A stretch of 64,000 nt of DNA, from NCBI GenBank assembly GCA_038049695.1, contig CP142453.1, forward strand, positions 129,529,001-129,593,000. Direction: 5' to 3'. The translations under genes were made by a program, and so were the position numbers. Positions 1-9,997 of the stretch are shown piece by piece. Source of the DNA: Cinnamomum chago. Lineage: Eukaryota; Streptophyta; Magnoliopsida; Laurales; Lauraceae. Below the pieces are notes generated by a model. That model searched no databases, was not told the DNA's origin, and saw only the letters and a list, made by a program, of their open reading frames with translations. Every line of letters starts with the position of its first letter. The first letter of the stretch is position 1.

Positions 1-1441
1 GATAATCCAATCAATTTAGTTATTCCATTATGAAAAAGACGTGATTGAAAAAAATAATAATAATATCTAAAATTGTAAAAAAAAAAAGTTAAATGCTAAA
101 ATAATATTAAAAATACATACTTATATATTTTAATTAAACTACAATTTACAATTCACCATTTTTTAGTTTTCAGTACGTAAGAATGGAAGTATGAACCCTT
201 AATAGAATATGGGGCGGAATTTATCTGGAATTAGAACCAAAATGGGACGGAACATACCAGAATTGGGACTGGAAACTTTTAGGGGACATATCGTTCTAAG
301 ATGCATGCAATACCATTATTATTTTATCGGCTTATTCTCTTTAACAAAAAAAAAAAAAAGGGACTTCCTTCATTTTTCCAGAATAAAATGTTAAATTCCC
401 AATAAAATCGACACTTCCCGTCATTTTGATCGTTGAATTTTTTGCAACCCCTCATTTACACAGTGTAGCAATCAATATCGAGATCAAACAAAATATGGAA
501 CTTTTTAGTTAAACATGTCTAGATATAAAGAAAGATGATCAGCGTCTTAAACATATACATGTTTGATCACGATATCCTCATTTAGGCGTATACATGTATA
601 ATCATGCATTCATATGTTGTACTTAGGAGTTAGCATACAATAAAATAATTGTAGAAAAATATTACTGAGGCAATCCTGGCCCAACCCAACTTGGAAACAT
701 AAGCATGTATTCAGCCCAAGCCCAAGAAAAGCTGTAAGTATGTAGCCCGAGCCTGGCCCACATCTAACATGTCAGACTCAAACTTGCCCATTTAGTCCAT
801 TTGGGCTGGCCAGGCTTTTTAATACTTGTTTGGGCAAATCAATCACTAAATACAAGCAATCTACTTATTTGGGCTGGGCTGGGCTTTAGACTTTCTATCA
901 CTTAATACAAGCTCGGGCCGAATATTATACTGGCCCAGGTTTTAGGTTCAGGCCCAACCCTAGTATATATTGTAGTGGATGTAGAAATTTCTCTTGATCT
1001 CAGTCATGGAAACATGGATACAAAGATGGCGTTTCATGAGTAAATTTGGAAATGGCTATAATATTTCTAGCTTAGCAATAGATCAGCCAATGGGGTCCAC
1101 CTATAACCCTCATGTGATCAATCTAACCCCTTCACACTCAATGCCCTCCTATAAATTAGCATCAACCTAACTTTGACACACAGCCCAAATACATGGACAC
1201 TCCATATGATCATACAAATTTTGACACCCATTCACTTCATGGGGCGGCTAGGACTTACATGACTTTAAATCCCTCAAAATAGTACCTATTTTGATTGGAT
1301 GATTCCCACTGGTTCACTCATAGGTAGCACATAGAGAGACCTGTCAAGCCCTAAGCTAATCATGATTGTCATCCTTTCAGGTATTGGCTAAACTATTCAT
1401 AGGCTTTTCATATAACATGTAAAAACATAATTAGGTATTCT
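1..1441. other. AT-rich intergenic DNA, no gene seen
   Basis: No open frame longer than about 60 codons looks like a protein, and base composition is strongly AT-rich. The only distinct patch is rich in GGCCCA/GGGCTGGG words (about 670-960) and is listed separately. Nothing else was recognised. Confidence 0.6.
672..952. mobile_element. possible degraded GGGCC-rich hAT-type MITE
   Basis: A patch of repeated GGCCCA, GGGCTGGG and CCCAAGCC words in otherwise AT-rich DNA. Its vocabulary matches the interior of the well-defined hAT MITEs at 1450-1791 and 33742-34168. I could not find matching terminal inverted repeats or an 8-bp duplication, so this is either an eroded relative or a fragment. The boundaries are only where the GC-rich words stop. 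Confidence 0.3.
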
Positions 1442-1449
1442 CCTATAAC

Positions 1450-1791
1450 TAGGGGTGCTCATGGGCTGGGCCATCCCAAGCCCGATCCGGGACTAGCCCG
1501 CTTTGGGCCGGGCTTGGATATGTAATTAGGGCCCGATTAATAATTTGGTCGGGCTTGGATTATTTGATAGAAAGCCCATGACATGCCCAGCCCGTGTAAG
1601 AAATGCTGCAATTTAATTTGATTAGTGCTCAAATACCCACAAAAGTGATAAAAAGCCCGGTTCGGCCCACCCCAATTGATTAAATGGGCAGGCTCGGGCC
1701 TAACTTGTATGGCCCGTGTCGGGCCTGGGAGAGTGTTTCTAAAGCTGGGCCAGGCCTGGATATGCCTCAGCCTGGCCCATGAACACCCCTA
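1450..1791. mobile_element. non-autonomous hAT element (MITE)
   Basis: Terminal inverted repeats TAGGGGTGCTCATGGGC (left) and, read on the other strand from the right end, TAGGGGTGTTCATGGGCC. It is flanked by a perfect 8-bp target-site duplication CCTATAAC at 1442-1449 and 1792-1799. An 8-bp duplication with TAGGG-type ends is the hallmark of the hAT superfamily. The 342-bp body holds only GGGCCGGGCTTGG-type subterminal words and no transposase, so it would have moved with an enzyme supplied in trans. The perfect duplication suggests a fairly recent insertion. The element at 33742-34168 is the same family. Confidence 0.88.
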
Positions 1792-1799
1792 CCTATAAC

Positions 1800-2835
1800 A
1801 TGGAACTATCATACGCTGGCCTGGGTCAATTCTCACACCTATCCATAGATCTGGGCTTGAATCAAAGGCACACTAACTAATATGGATAGCTTGTGGGAGC
1901 TTCCAACCAGCCCGTGAATGCCCAAGTCCGAGTACCAAACCCTTTTTAATTGAGAGAATCAAAACTTGTCCGAGGAAGTCCTGCAAGATGGTCATGGCCG
2001 GTCCCATGTTTTGAAAGCTAAGTCCATGTAAAGATATATTTCCTATCAGACTGACATTGCCATTCATTCACCTCTTAGCGCTTTTATTTTTGGTGGAACT
2101 CTAAGCTCTTGATTGTCTTGTCAGTGACCCCTAAAGAGAGAAAAAGTTAGTGTTCAGGACATTTTTCCTTGAAGTTGTTGTCATCACTAATAATCAACCT
2201 ACATGATTGGACGATAGATATATCTCAACCATCAAAGCGGTGGCCCATACCATCAATTGGGTGCAATACTAAATACACTTTGCAACAAGTTCTATTGATT
2301 GTGGGCCTGTGTGATATGTATGCTTTTATGATTGTACCGAGAATAGTACAGGAATTGTCAAGGAATAATCAGGATTTCACCTCGGGTAGTTGGGTCTGTA
2401 GAATAATTTAAAATCTCAGCTGTAACTGGACCGAGTCTGCTCTCCTTGATAAGTCACAGCGTTAATTAATGATGTGAACGACTAATCAACTTGGTGACCT
2501 TCTGAGTTAGGCCGAGTCATGTTTTCCAATATTTAAACTGTAGTTTAGGGCATGTTTAATTGCATAGAATGTATAGGAATTGTTGCTCAAATAAGTGCAA
2601 TTAATGGAGAGATTATTAAACATGTGAGGGGAGAAGGAAATAAGATAGAATCACGTAGCGGCAAGCCTCACTTTCATATGAATTATTGGGGTGGTACGTA
2701 CCCACTTGGGAGTTGGGTGACTGACATAATTAGACATGGGCTTGCTCCCCACGTCGTGTGCTTGAGCCTTGTCTTAAATTTAACCCGGTGCACGTGTGTT
2801 TGGGTTTCGTACGTGCGTGGGAAATTGTCCTATTG

Positions 2836-2875
<40 letters not shown>

Positions 2876-3274
2876 TAAGAAAATCCTCCTCGTTAAAATA
2901 TAAATAAAAATATTAGCGCGGTGGCTAGGTGTTCATTTCCCACCTCCCCTAGATTCAATTTTCATTAAAGGAGAGATTGCTTAACGGTTATTTCTGAAAA
3001 ATTCACACCTGTTTCTTTAAATTTTAATAGTTTTTTAAAACAAAGTTTTACAATTCCTAAATATCTAATTTTTATTTGAAGGAGATATGAACAGCCAAAT
3101 TAATATAAATGAGGCCATGCGACGATTTTACTTAAAAGAAATTCATTAAGTTAGGAAGAAGCAAAGACTCCGGAGATTGACATTCAGTGGAAGGAAGAAA
3201 TAAAAAAACATAGATCAAGTTCGTTATGTCAAATAGAACATGGAAGCTATTGGATCCATTGTCATATTTTTAAT
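1800..3274. other. intergenic DNA with a TA microsatellite
   Basis: No gene was recognised. A (TA)n microsatellite lies at about 2839-2873. At 2551 the text GGGCATGTTTAATTGC resembles the start of a MITE, but no partner end was found. A weak tRNA-like pair of promoter boxes at about 2930-2985 is listed separately. Confidence 0.5.
2926..2990 (+). mobile_element. possible degenerate tRNA-derived SINE head
   Basis: The text AGCGCGGTGGCTAGGTG followed about 30 bases later by AGATTCAATTTTC loosely matches the A and B boxes of a RNA polymerase III promoter at tRNA spacing. There is no clear tail or target-site duplication, so this may be chance. It is included because the window holds several better SINEs. 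Confidence 0.22.
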
Positions 3275-3277
3275 CCA

Positions 3278-3448
3278 TCACTAAAAAATAAAAACTTTTA
3301 GCAACAGAAAAAACGCTTTTCAGTTGCGGTTTTTTTTTTTTCCCACCACTAAACCTACCATTTTTTGTCCCCAACGAAAGAATCCCGGCCGCTAAAAACT
3401 GAGTATAAGTGTTTTTTCTGCGGCTAAATTTTTTTTTTTTTTGTAGTT
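3278..3448. mobile_element. small CACTA-like MITE candidate
   Basis: The left end reads TCACTAAAAAATAAAA followed by TTTAGCAACAGAAAAAACGC. The right end on the opposite strand reads AACTACAAAAA, later TTTAGCCGCAGAAAAAACAC, so the two ends form an imperfect inverted repeat of about 40 bp. A 3-bp CCA sits on both sides (3275-3277 and 3449-3451), the duplication size expected for CACTA elements. At 171 bp it has no coding capacity. The homopolymer runs blur the exact ends. Confidence 0.5.
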
Positions 3449-3451
3449 CCA

Positions 3452-6400
3452 TGAGATAAAACAAAATTTCTGTACAAATGTCACAGTGGCTAAAGTAAGT
3501 TGAATGGAGATTACTGGGCTGAGTTCTTGGATTGGGAACTTGGTATACCCTCCCTCCCTTTACAAGGTCAACTTCACATCTAAATTGCTCAAGTGGTCCC
3601 CATACTTGCATCTCACAAAAGGTTCCATTATTTTCATGCATATACACGTGTATTTAATTTGTGTGTGTATGTGAGCGTATTAATTTTCTTATAGCATATA
3701 ATTTTTTACCATAAGTACTTTTCAATGAATTAGTACTTACGCTAATATGGCATTTATTGGACCAATACTCACTCTAATTTTTTTTATTAATGTAATAATA
3801 ATGATTCTATGATTAATTTAGTAAATCACAATGGCACACAATTAGAATATATATATTTAATAAGTGGACCCCAGATTTTCAATTTTATTTCATTCATGCT
3901 CTTTTTTTTTTTTAATTCATGCTCTAATTGCTGGAGAAAGGTTAGTTATCAGATTTTGCTTTTGCTTAGGCCAGTGGAATTGATGCCTATGTCATTTGAT
4001 GGTGAATTAACATTACGAAGACCTACGATAAGACCCGTCACAAAAAGTCCAATAATTGGTTTAAAGCATGTAAGACACTAACTTGGGCATTGAGCAATTA
4101 CAATTAATTATGTTAGCTGCTTCAAAATTTGCCCAATCCTTCAATAATTAGTCTTTCTAGGGTTGCAATACATCAATAAAAATTGTTGCAAAAATGTTTA
4201 GGAGAAATCGAAGCAAACGAAAGAATCCTATTCGCTTACAATTCCTTCTTTCCAAGATAGAGTTAAGATATGTTTTTTTTTTTTTTACATGTTTAAAATT
4301 TGCATATGTGATATTTACACAAGTAAAACCTATTTTCTTATCACATGTAAAAGGCAAATGACCCCTTAATTATCTCTGCGTGGTAATGTAAGAAACCATA
4401 AGCCAATAGCATTATTGCTTTGTTTCATATATCCCTTCATCTTGCTAGCACTACTCATGGCACCATCTTCCTACATGACTCATTTACGGAGCCAATTCCT
4501 AGGATATATAGAATTAACGACGTTACATGTAACAATTAATGGAGGAAAGTTTAGGACTTTAAAGTGTGTACACAACATGTGTTGTGATGTTCTACTTACA
4601 GGGATTTATCTCACAGATTCATTTATTATACTGTAAGGAGGTCAGTCAACTTCTATTGATGCTTAGGTTTTACTTGCATATGTTACTTCACATTGTAAGA
4701 ATCTAAATCTTGTGGATTGTGGACTAATACAAAATACGATACTGAAATTGGAAGACCGATTGTGAAATCTCAAGATCAAGGCTATGGAACTTTCAGTTGA
4801 ACTTTAACATACCTGAACTAAGAGAAGGTTCAAATCCAAAAGACATGAACCATTTATACACTTTGATATGCTTTTTCCCTACTCATATTGACTCAAAGTT
4901 ATCCAGTTTTTCAAACAAAGTTTTATTGACTAAAACTCTACTGATTTAAATTATAGGAAAGTCAATATTTCATTTACATTGCTAAATAATATCCTTCTTG
5001 CCTCGCCTTGTATCCTTTAATCATCACCTCTTTAATAATCCTTCGGTGGAGCTTATTTCACCATTGAGTTTCCATGTATTCAAGTCTTATTTATGAGAAA
5101 AAAATGCCCTAGTCGTTTGGGTCATAGCAAATGTGTGAATCATTGCATTTGTTTGGTGCACCTAGAGTGTATGTACAAGTGGATCAGGTACACAATTCCT
5201 CCATAATTAAGGACTAGCACAATCTCCCATGCTCAGTACGGTCACATTATAAATTAAAAATTCTTACATTAAAAATGTTATGAGGAGCACCTCCTTCATC
5301 CATTAAGTAAGTTGCATAAATGAAAATAAAAATAAAAAATAAAACTGAACAAAAAGGGAGTAGAAGAGATGGGGTGGAGCAAGAGACTTAAAAAAGAAAG
5401 TGGAGTTAAAGTGGAGAGTAGTGGGTGGTTTGATGAGATAAAGTTATAAACGGATAATTATATGGAGAGAATGTGAAATATTTTAATAAAAAGAGTTAAT
5501 TGCCAGTCAAAATTAGATCCAAAACCTTCTAACTTAATATATTATAATTGTTCTAATTGTATATTGAGAGAGAATTTGTTGTTAACTTTTTTGGCACCAA
5601 GCTTATAATTAACTTAGTAGGAGGCAAATATTACCTTAAACATAGGAGGCAAAATCATAACTAATGGTCAGAATTAGATCCAAAACCTTCCAACTTAATA
5701 TATTATAATTGTTCTAATTGTATATTGAGGGAGAATTTTTTGTTAACTTTTTTGGCACCAAGCTTATAACTTAGTAGGAGACAATTATCACCTTAATCAA
5801 AACAATTTAATGCGCCATCGATCATCATGTTGGTTCTTCCTTTTTGTTCTCTTCATTCTTGGCCTCCTTTTGCACCAACACCACCATTATTTGGAACCAA
5901 TGAAAGAGAGAAGGATTAAATTCCATCCACCATAAAGTGATGATTATGTTTGCTTCCAAGTGTTGGGCAAGAATATATGATTTTCTTTTGTCATTCCTAT
6001 CTAGTTATCAAACACATAGCAAAAAGAATGCCCCACTTGCATCCTTAGAACTTGGTTTTCCTTCCTTCACTCCACTTTCATGTTAAATATGACTAGATGT
6101 ATCTCTCTTTATATGTAATTGGTTATGGAAAGAAAAAAAGAAAGAAAGAAAGAGGGACTAATCATAATTATCTAATTATCCAAATGCATGAATCCCCATT
6201 TATGTATACGCCAAGTTGCAAGCATGAATTAATTATCGGCTATCGAGAATCGAATATCCCTCGTGCTCAGGGCCAAAGGTTTTTTGCTATGCTGGACGGA
6301 AAATACCTTGAGTTATATAAAAGAAAAAAAAAAGTTATATACATTACATTTATAGAGATTCGATCTCTGGGTCATATTTTTGTAGTCCCATTGCCAGTGC

Positions 6401-7100
6401 AAGAAAATAACAAAAAAATTTAAAAAGTTCTCCCCTTAGACAAGAAAAGTGTTATTAGTATCTGTGATGACATCAAATGTGAAAATAGGAGGAAACTACA
6501 GAATTCCTCCTCCTTATTTTGAGTTTATAAACATCCTATAGGAAGATATAATAACTATGTTAACTTTTTTTTCTTGGAAAACCATTCTTTTATCAAGGTG
6601 GCCACTCTATGAATAAGCAAATGACTACACTAAGCACATCATGCCATATACATCATCAACATTTTCACATTTGGCTTGGAGTACAATTTTACACTGATGG
6701 TCAGCCTACTTAACACAGCTCAGCTCTACTTTTTATGTGGATTTCAAAATGATCTCCACCATCAGTCCAAAATAAAAGAGTACTCCAATAAAATTCTGTA
6801 TTTGAAATTTGTCCTGCTTGAACCATCATCAGACAGTACCATGTAAACAAATTGAATCATTAAACCATCAACCCACTTGCAAATATATATAAGACTGAAC
6901 GTCCCACCAAGATGTAAACATAGAAAAAAAAAAAAAAAAAAAAGGCTCGCCAATTGCCACATATAAAAAGAAAGGCTGGATAGATCAACCCAAACCAACC
7001 CATGAAAAGGCAGTATAGCAATTAATCAAATTCTCCACCTAAAAATACCAAATGAACTCCACTAGATATGTTTTTATTAAAATTACAATTCAAAAGTAAG
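3452..7100. other. AT-rich intergenic DNA upstream of the ALOG gene
   Basis: No convincing coding region. It contains one tandem duplication (5503-5785, listed), an A-rich run near 6926-6943 and a TATATATAAG run near 6885. The latter could be a TATA box, but it lies about 870 bp upstream of the start codon, so it is not called. Confidence 0.5.
5503..5785. repeat. 161-bp tandem duplication (about 1.75 copies)
   Basis: The block beginning at about 5511 (AATTAGATCCAAAACCTT) recurs at 5672, a period of 161 bp. The match continues for about 120 bp through TTGGCACCAAGCTTATAA, with few differences. This is a simple local duplication with no coding content. Confidence 0.75.
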
Positions 7101-7386
7101 CACCATTTACTCTTTTACTTCACCCATTTTATCAACCAGTCAACCAGTCAACCATCAAACCTTGTACAATCACAGAGTACCCCCACCATATGTCTGAACG
7201 ATGTAGATCACTGCCCCAACCCCCACCCGTGCACAATAATTCCATTGCCGGACAAGGAAAGAGAGAGAGAGAGTGTGTGTAAGAAGGAAGAGGATCTCAC
7301 TGTAGCTAGCCTGAGCCCAAGCAAAGGAGTAATTTTTCCAAAAGAAAACAAATACAAAGGAAACGGGTCTTGTCGAGAGGGGCCAC

Positions 7387-7392
7387 CACGTG
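7387..7392. promoter_or_regulatory. G-box (CACGTG) upstream of the ALOG gene
   Basis: A perfect palindromic CACGTG lies 368 bp before the start codon. G-boxes bind bHLH and bZIP factors in plants, including light-signalling ones. Its position in a promoter or leader makes a role plausible, but a 6-bp match can occur by chance. Confidence 0.3.
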
Positions 7393-7424
7393 AATACAAG
7401 CATTCATTCATCCCTTCCTACCCT

Positions 7425-7655
7425 TTTTACGTCCTATCTCTTCCACCACTTTCTTTCTTCTCCTCCTCCTCCGTCTCCCCCTCTCTCCTCCTCTCTCTTT
7501 CTTCTCTTCCTCTCACTTCCCTAGAATCCCCTCACCCCACAAAACACAAACAGTCACAATCCCAACACACCCACACTCCCATACAAACATGTATTTACAC
7601 TGAAACAAGACAAAACCCAAAACCCCTCTTCTTCTTCTCCTTCTCGTTCCTCCTT
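7425..7655 (+). promoter_or_regulatory. pyrimidine-rich 5' leader of the ALOG gene
   Basis: A long CT-rich stretch (runs of CTCCTC and CTCTCT at about 7440-7530, then CACA-rich and CTTCTTCTCC text to 7650) leads into the coding start. Pyrimidine-rich patches of this kind are common around plant transcription starts and 5' UTRs. No clear TATA box was found at the expected distance, so the start site is not assigned. An upstream ATG at 7654 opens a frame that overlaps the main coding region out of phase. Confidence 0.4.
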
Positions 7656-7759
7656 GAATGAAAGAACCTTAGCAGTCTCTCTACAAAACCCAATTGCCAA
7701 AACCCAGAAGCAAAGAAAATACAAGTCAGAATTCGATAGAGGAAATAGAATAAAAATCA

Positions 7760-8503
7760 ATGGAATCATCAGCCTCGGGCGCTCCTGGGCCACCGTCCCA
7801 GGAGGCGCCCCAATCAGGAGCCGGGGCGGGACCCGTAGCCATAGCCGAGCCATCGGGCGCGCCGGCGCCTCCAAGCCGATACGAGTCGCAGAAGAGGAGG
7901 GACTGGAACACGTTCCTACAGTATCTGAAGAACCACAAGCCGCCGCTCACGTTAGCGCGGTGCAGCGGGGCGCACGTGATAGAGTTCCTCAAGTACCTGG
8001 ACCAGTTCGGGAAGACGAAGGTGCACGCGACGGGCTGCGACTACTTCGGTAACCCGAACCAACCCGCCCCGTGTTCGTGCCCGCTTAAGCAGGCGTGGGG
8101 GAGCCTGGACGCGCTGATCGGACGGCTGAGAGCGGCCTACGAGGAGAACGGGGGGAGACCCGAGTCGAACCCGTTTGGGGCACGTGCGGTGAGGATTTAT
8201 TTGAGGGAGGTGAGGGAAGGTCAGGCGAAGGCGAGGGGTATACCCTACGAGAAGAAGAAGCGGAAGAGGGTGGCTTTGGGAGGAGGGAATGTTGCGGGTG
8301 CGGGTGCATCGGGTTCCGGTGGTGCCGCAGAGCAGGGGGATGGCGGTGGCGGTGGCGGTGGTGGTGGTGATGGAACGGGTTCGGGTTCGGGTGGGACGTC
8401 CATATCAACTTCTTCAGCTTCAGCTTCAGCTTCAGCTTCTGCTTCTGTTGCTGCTGCGAATGTAGCAGTTTCGTCGGCAGTTGCTTCTTCTACTTCCGTA
8501 TAG
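7760..8503 (+). CDS. LSH6: ALOG-domain (LSH/G1-like) transcription regulator, LSH6-type
   Basis: A 247-residue intronless frame. The ALOG domain spans about residues 40-164, from [14 protein letters not shown] through the HKPPL and [22 protein letters not shown] blocks to the [16 protein letters not shown] block. Within it a zinc-ribbon insert is complete: His89, Cys93, Cys105 and Cys107. A nuclear localisation signal, KKKRKR, is at residues 165-170. ALOG proteins are plant nuclear DNA-binding regulators of organ boundaries, meristem maturation and inflorescence form; the domain is thought to derive from a retroelement tyrosine recombinase DNA-binding region. From memory, the MES start, the [24 protein letters not shown] block and the [11 protein letters not shown] block are closest to Arabidopsis LSH6, but paralogue assignment needs a tree. 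The proline/alanine-rich N-tail (1-39) and low-complexity C-tail (poly-Gly 195-203, Ser-Ala repeats about 219-229) are variable in this family. The start at 7760 is the first in-frame ATG before the domain. Coding DNA is far more GC-rich than its surroundings. Confidence 0.96.
   Translation: MESSASGAPGPPSQEAPQSGAGAGPVAIAEPSGAPAPPSRYESQKRRDWNTFLQYLKNHKPPLTLARCSGAHVIEFLKYLDQFGKTKVHATGCDYFGNPNQPAPCSCPLKQAWGSLDALIGRLRAAYEENGGRPESNPFGARAVRIYLREVREGQAKARGIPYEKKKRKRVALGGGNVAGAGASGSGGAAEQGDGGGGGGGGGDGTGSGSGGTSISTSSASASASASASVAAANVAVSSAVASSTSV
8330..8450 (+). repeat. coding microsatellites in the ALOG gene C-tail
   Basis: A GGT/GGC run (about 8340-8370) encodes the poly-glycine tract and a TCAGCT hexamer run (about 8415-8449) encodes alternating Ser-Ala. 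Both lie outside the ALOG domain, in the disordered tail, and are likely to vary in length between alleles. Confidence 0.8.
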
Positions 8504-9873
8504 CTCTCTCTCTTCTTCTTCTTCTTAATTTATGTTCTCTATTTTTGTGATGTTGAGGATTTTTATATATATGCCGATTCGTCTATAATTCAATCGAGTT
8601 ATTTATAAATGGGATTATGGAACGGTTTCTCTCGAGATATTCAACAAGAACACAGTCTTCCTTTTCTTCTTTTGATTTTGCCTCTCTCTCTCTATATGTG
8701 TGTGTGTGTGAAATTAAGCAATTAGAAGATAAACCAAGAATCTCGTCTTTGTTACATAGAAGAACACCCAATGGTACCGATCAAAAAAAAAAAAAAAGAG
8801 AATAGCCAATGACCTGCTTTCCTTGTGGGTCTTCTTCTCTCTCTACTAATTGGTCAACTAGGAACAAGCCCATTAACCATACTTTTTTTTTTTTTTTTTC
8901 ATATAAGAACACAGACACTGTAATGATCTTACTTTTTTCTTCGGATTCTCTCTCTCTCTCTCTGTGATTATACTGCTGTCTGTTGCAAAATTATAATCTC
9001 AACTCAGTACTTCTGTTACAGTTGCTATTTTTTTTTATAAGTTTAGGTGTTTGTGTTTTTTAGGGAGATGGATTTCTGATTGGGTAACCTCTATTCTAGA
9101 ATGAATGTCTGTTGGTTTTGTTGGAGTCCGTGTGAACTCATGTTTAAGAACAGCGACCTGGAAATCGATCGGCTAAGCGTCTGAGTATCTTTTTTCCTGA
9201 TGCACGTTGGCCACATGAATCCACTCGTTTGAATTTGCAGGGCCCTTTTGCAATAAACAGGTTGAGGAATAAAGGCTCTAAATCTAGACTAGGGTGGTTT
9301 TAATTTTGCCTGCCTTAATTATTTTAGCTAACCACCGCCAAGGTGTGAAAAGGACCAGGAGCCTACCCTACCTCTCGTCTGTATTATATTATATAATATG
9401 AGATTTTTTAAGATATATGTGCACTAACATGCAATCACTAAAGATAAATAACTATGGGACCAATCACACTTCTCTTTCTTCCATCTCTTTGATTGATCAT
9501 TCATCCTTTTTTAATAACATTATCTTTGATTATTTTCTTGGCCGGAGTACCATGATTGCAGCAATATAATATAAATTTTCTTCAGTTTCTTTATTTAGTG
9601 GGCCCTTGAGATTTCTTCCATTTTCATTTAATATCATGAATTGTGTTAGTGATCACTGCATAAACCATGATTTTGGCTAGAAGTGTTCCTCTCTCTCTCT
9701 CTCTCTCTCTCCCTCCTGCATTAAGATCCCACCAATCTTCTTCAAGTACATGAATTGATTTGGCAAAGGCAATAGCAATCTTCTTCCATTTTCCTCTCAC
9801 CAGTCTACTTCTTTAAATTTCAAACATATATATCAGTCATATATTCTTAAATCAAATTATAACCCTATAATTG
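8504..9873. other. 3' region of the ALOG gene and intergenic DNA
   Basis: The first few hundred bases after the stop codon are CT-rich then AT-rich and probably hold the 3' UTR; no unambiguous polyadenylation site can be picked. Simple repeats include CT runs (8683-8710, 8949-8962, 9691-9712) and a T tract at about 8884-8900. No further gene was recognised. Confidence 0.5.
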
Positions 9874-9997
9874 TTTTTTTTTATGGTAAGGTAAGTTACC
9901 CACACACACTTACCTAGGTCTATCATCACCGGTGCTTCAGTCAGGGATTGATCTCTTATCCTGTAGAAGGGAGGTGCCTCAACGAGCTAATTGCTAG
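9874..9997 (-). mobile_element. tRNA-derived SINE candidate
   Basis: On the minus strand the text reads TTAGCTCGTTGAGGC, which fits a tRNA A box, and about 35 bases on AGATCAATCCC, which resembles a B box. The element ends in a run of A on that strand (T at 9874-9882 here). That order (pol III boxes, body, A tail) is SINE structure. I could not define a convincing target-site duplication, so the right end is approximate. Confidence 0.55.

Noticed and set aside
4830-4850. GGTTCAAATCC, a B-box-like word that could mark a tRNA gene
   Set aside because: No A box at the right distance and no cloverleaf can be drawn.
7068-7661. 197-codon frame upstream of the ALOG gene
   Set aside because: It is made of CT-rich leader translated as Ser/Pro/Leu runs, with no domain, and lies in the promoter or 5' leader.
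8085-8408. Frames of 90-107 codons on both strands inside the ALOG gene
   Set aside because: They are shadows of the GC-rich coding region; the poly-His and Arg-rich content comes from the Gly-codon repeat read in other frames.
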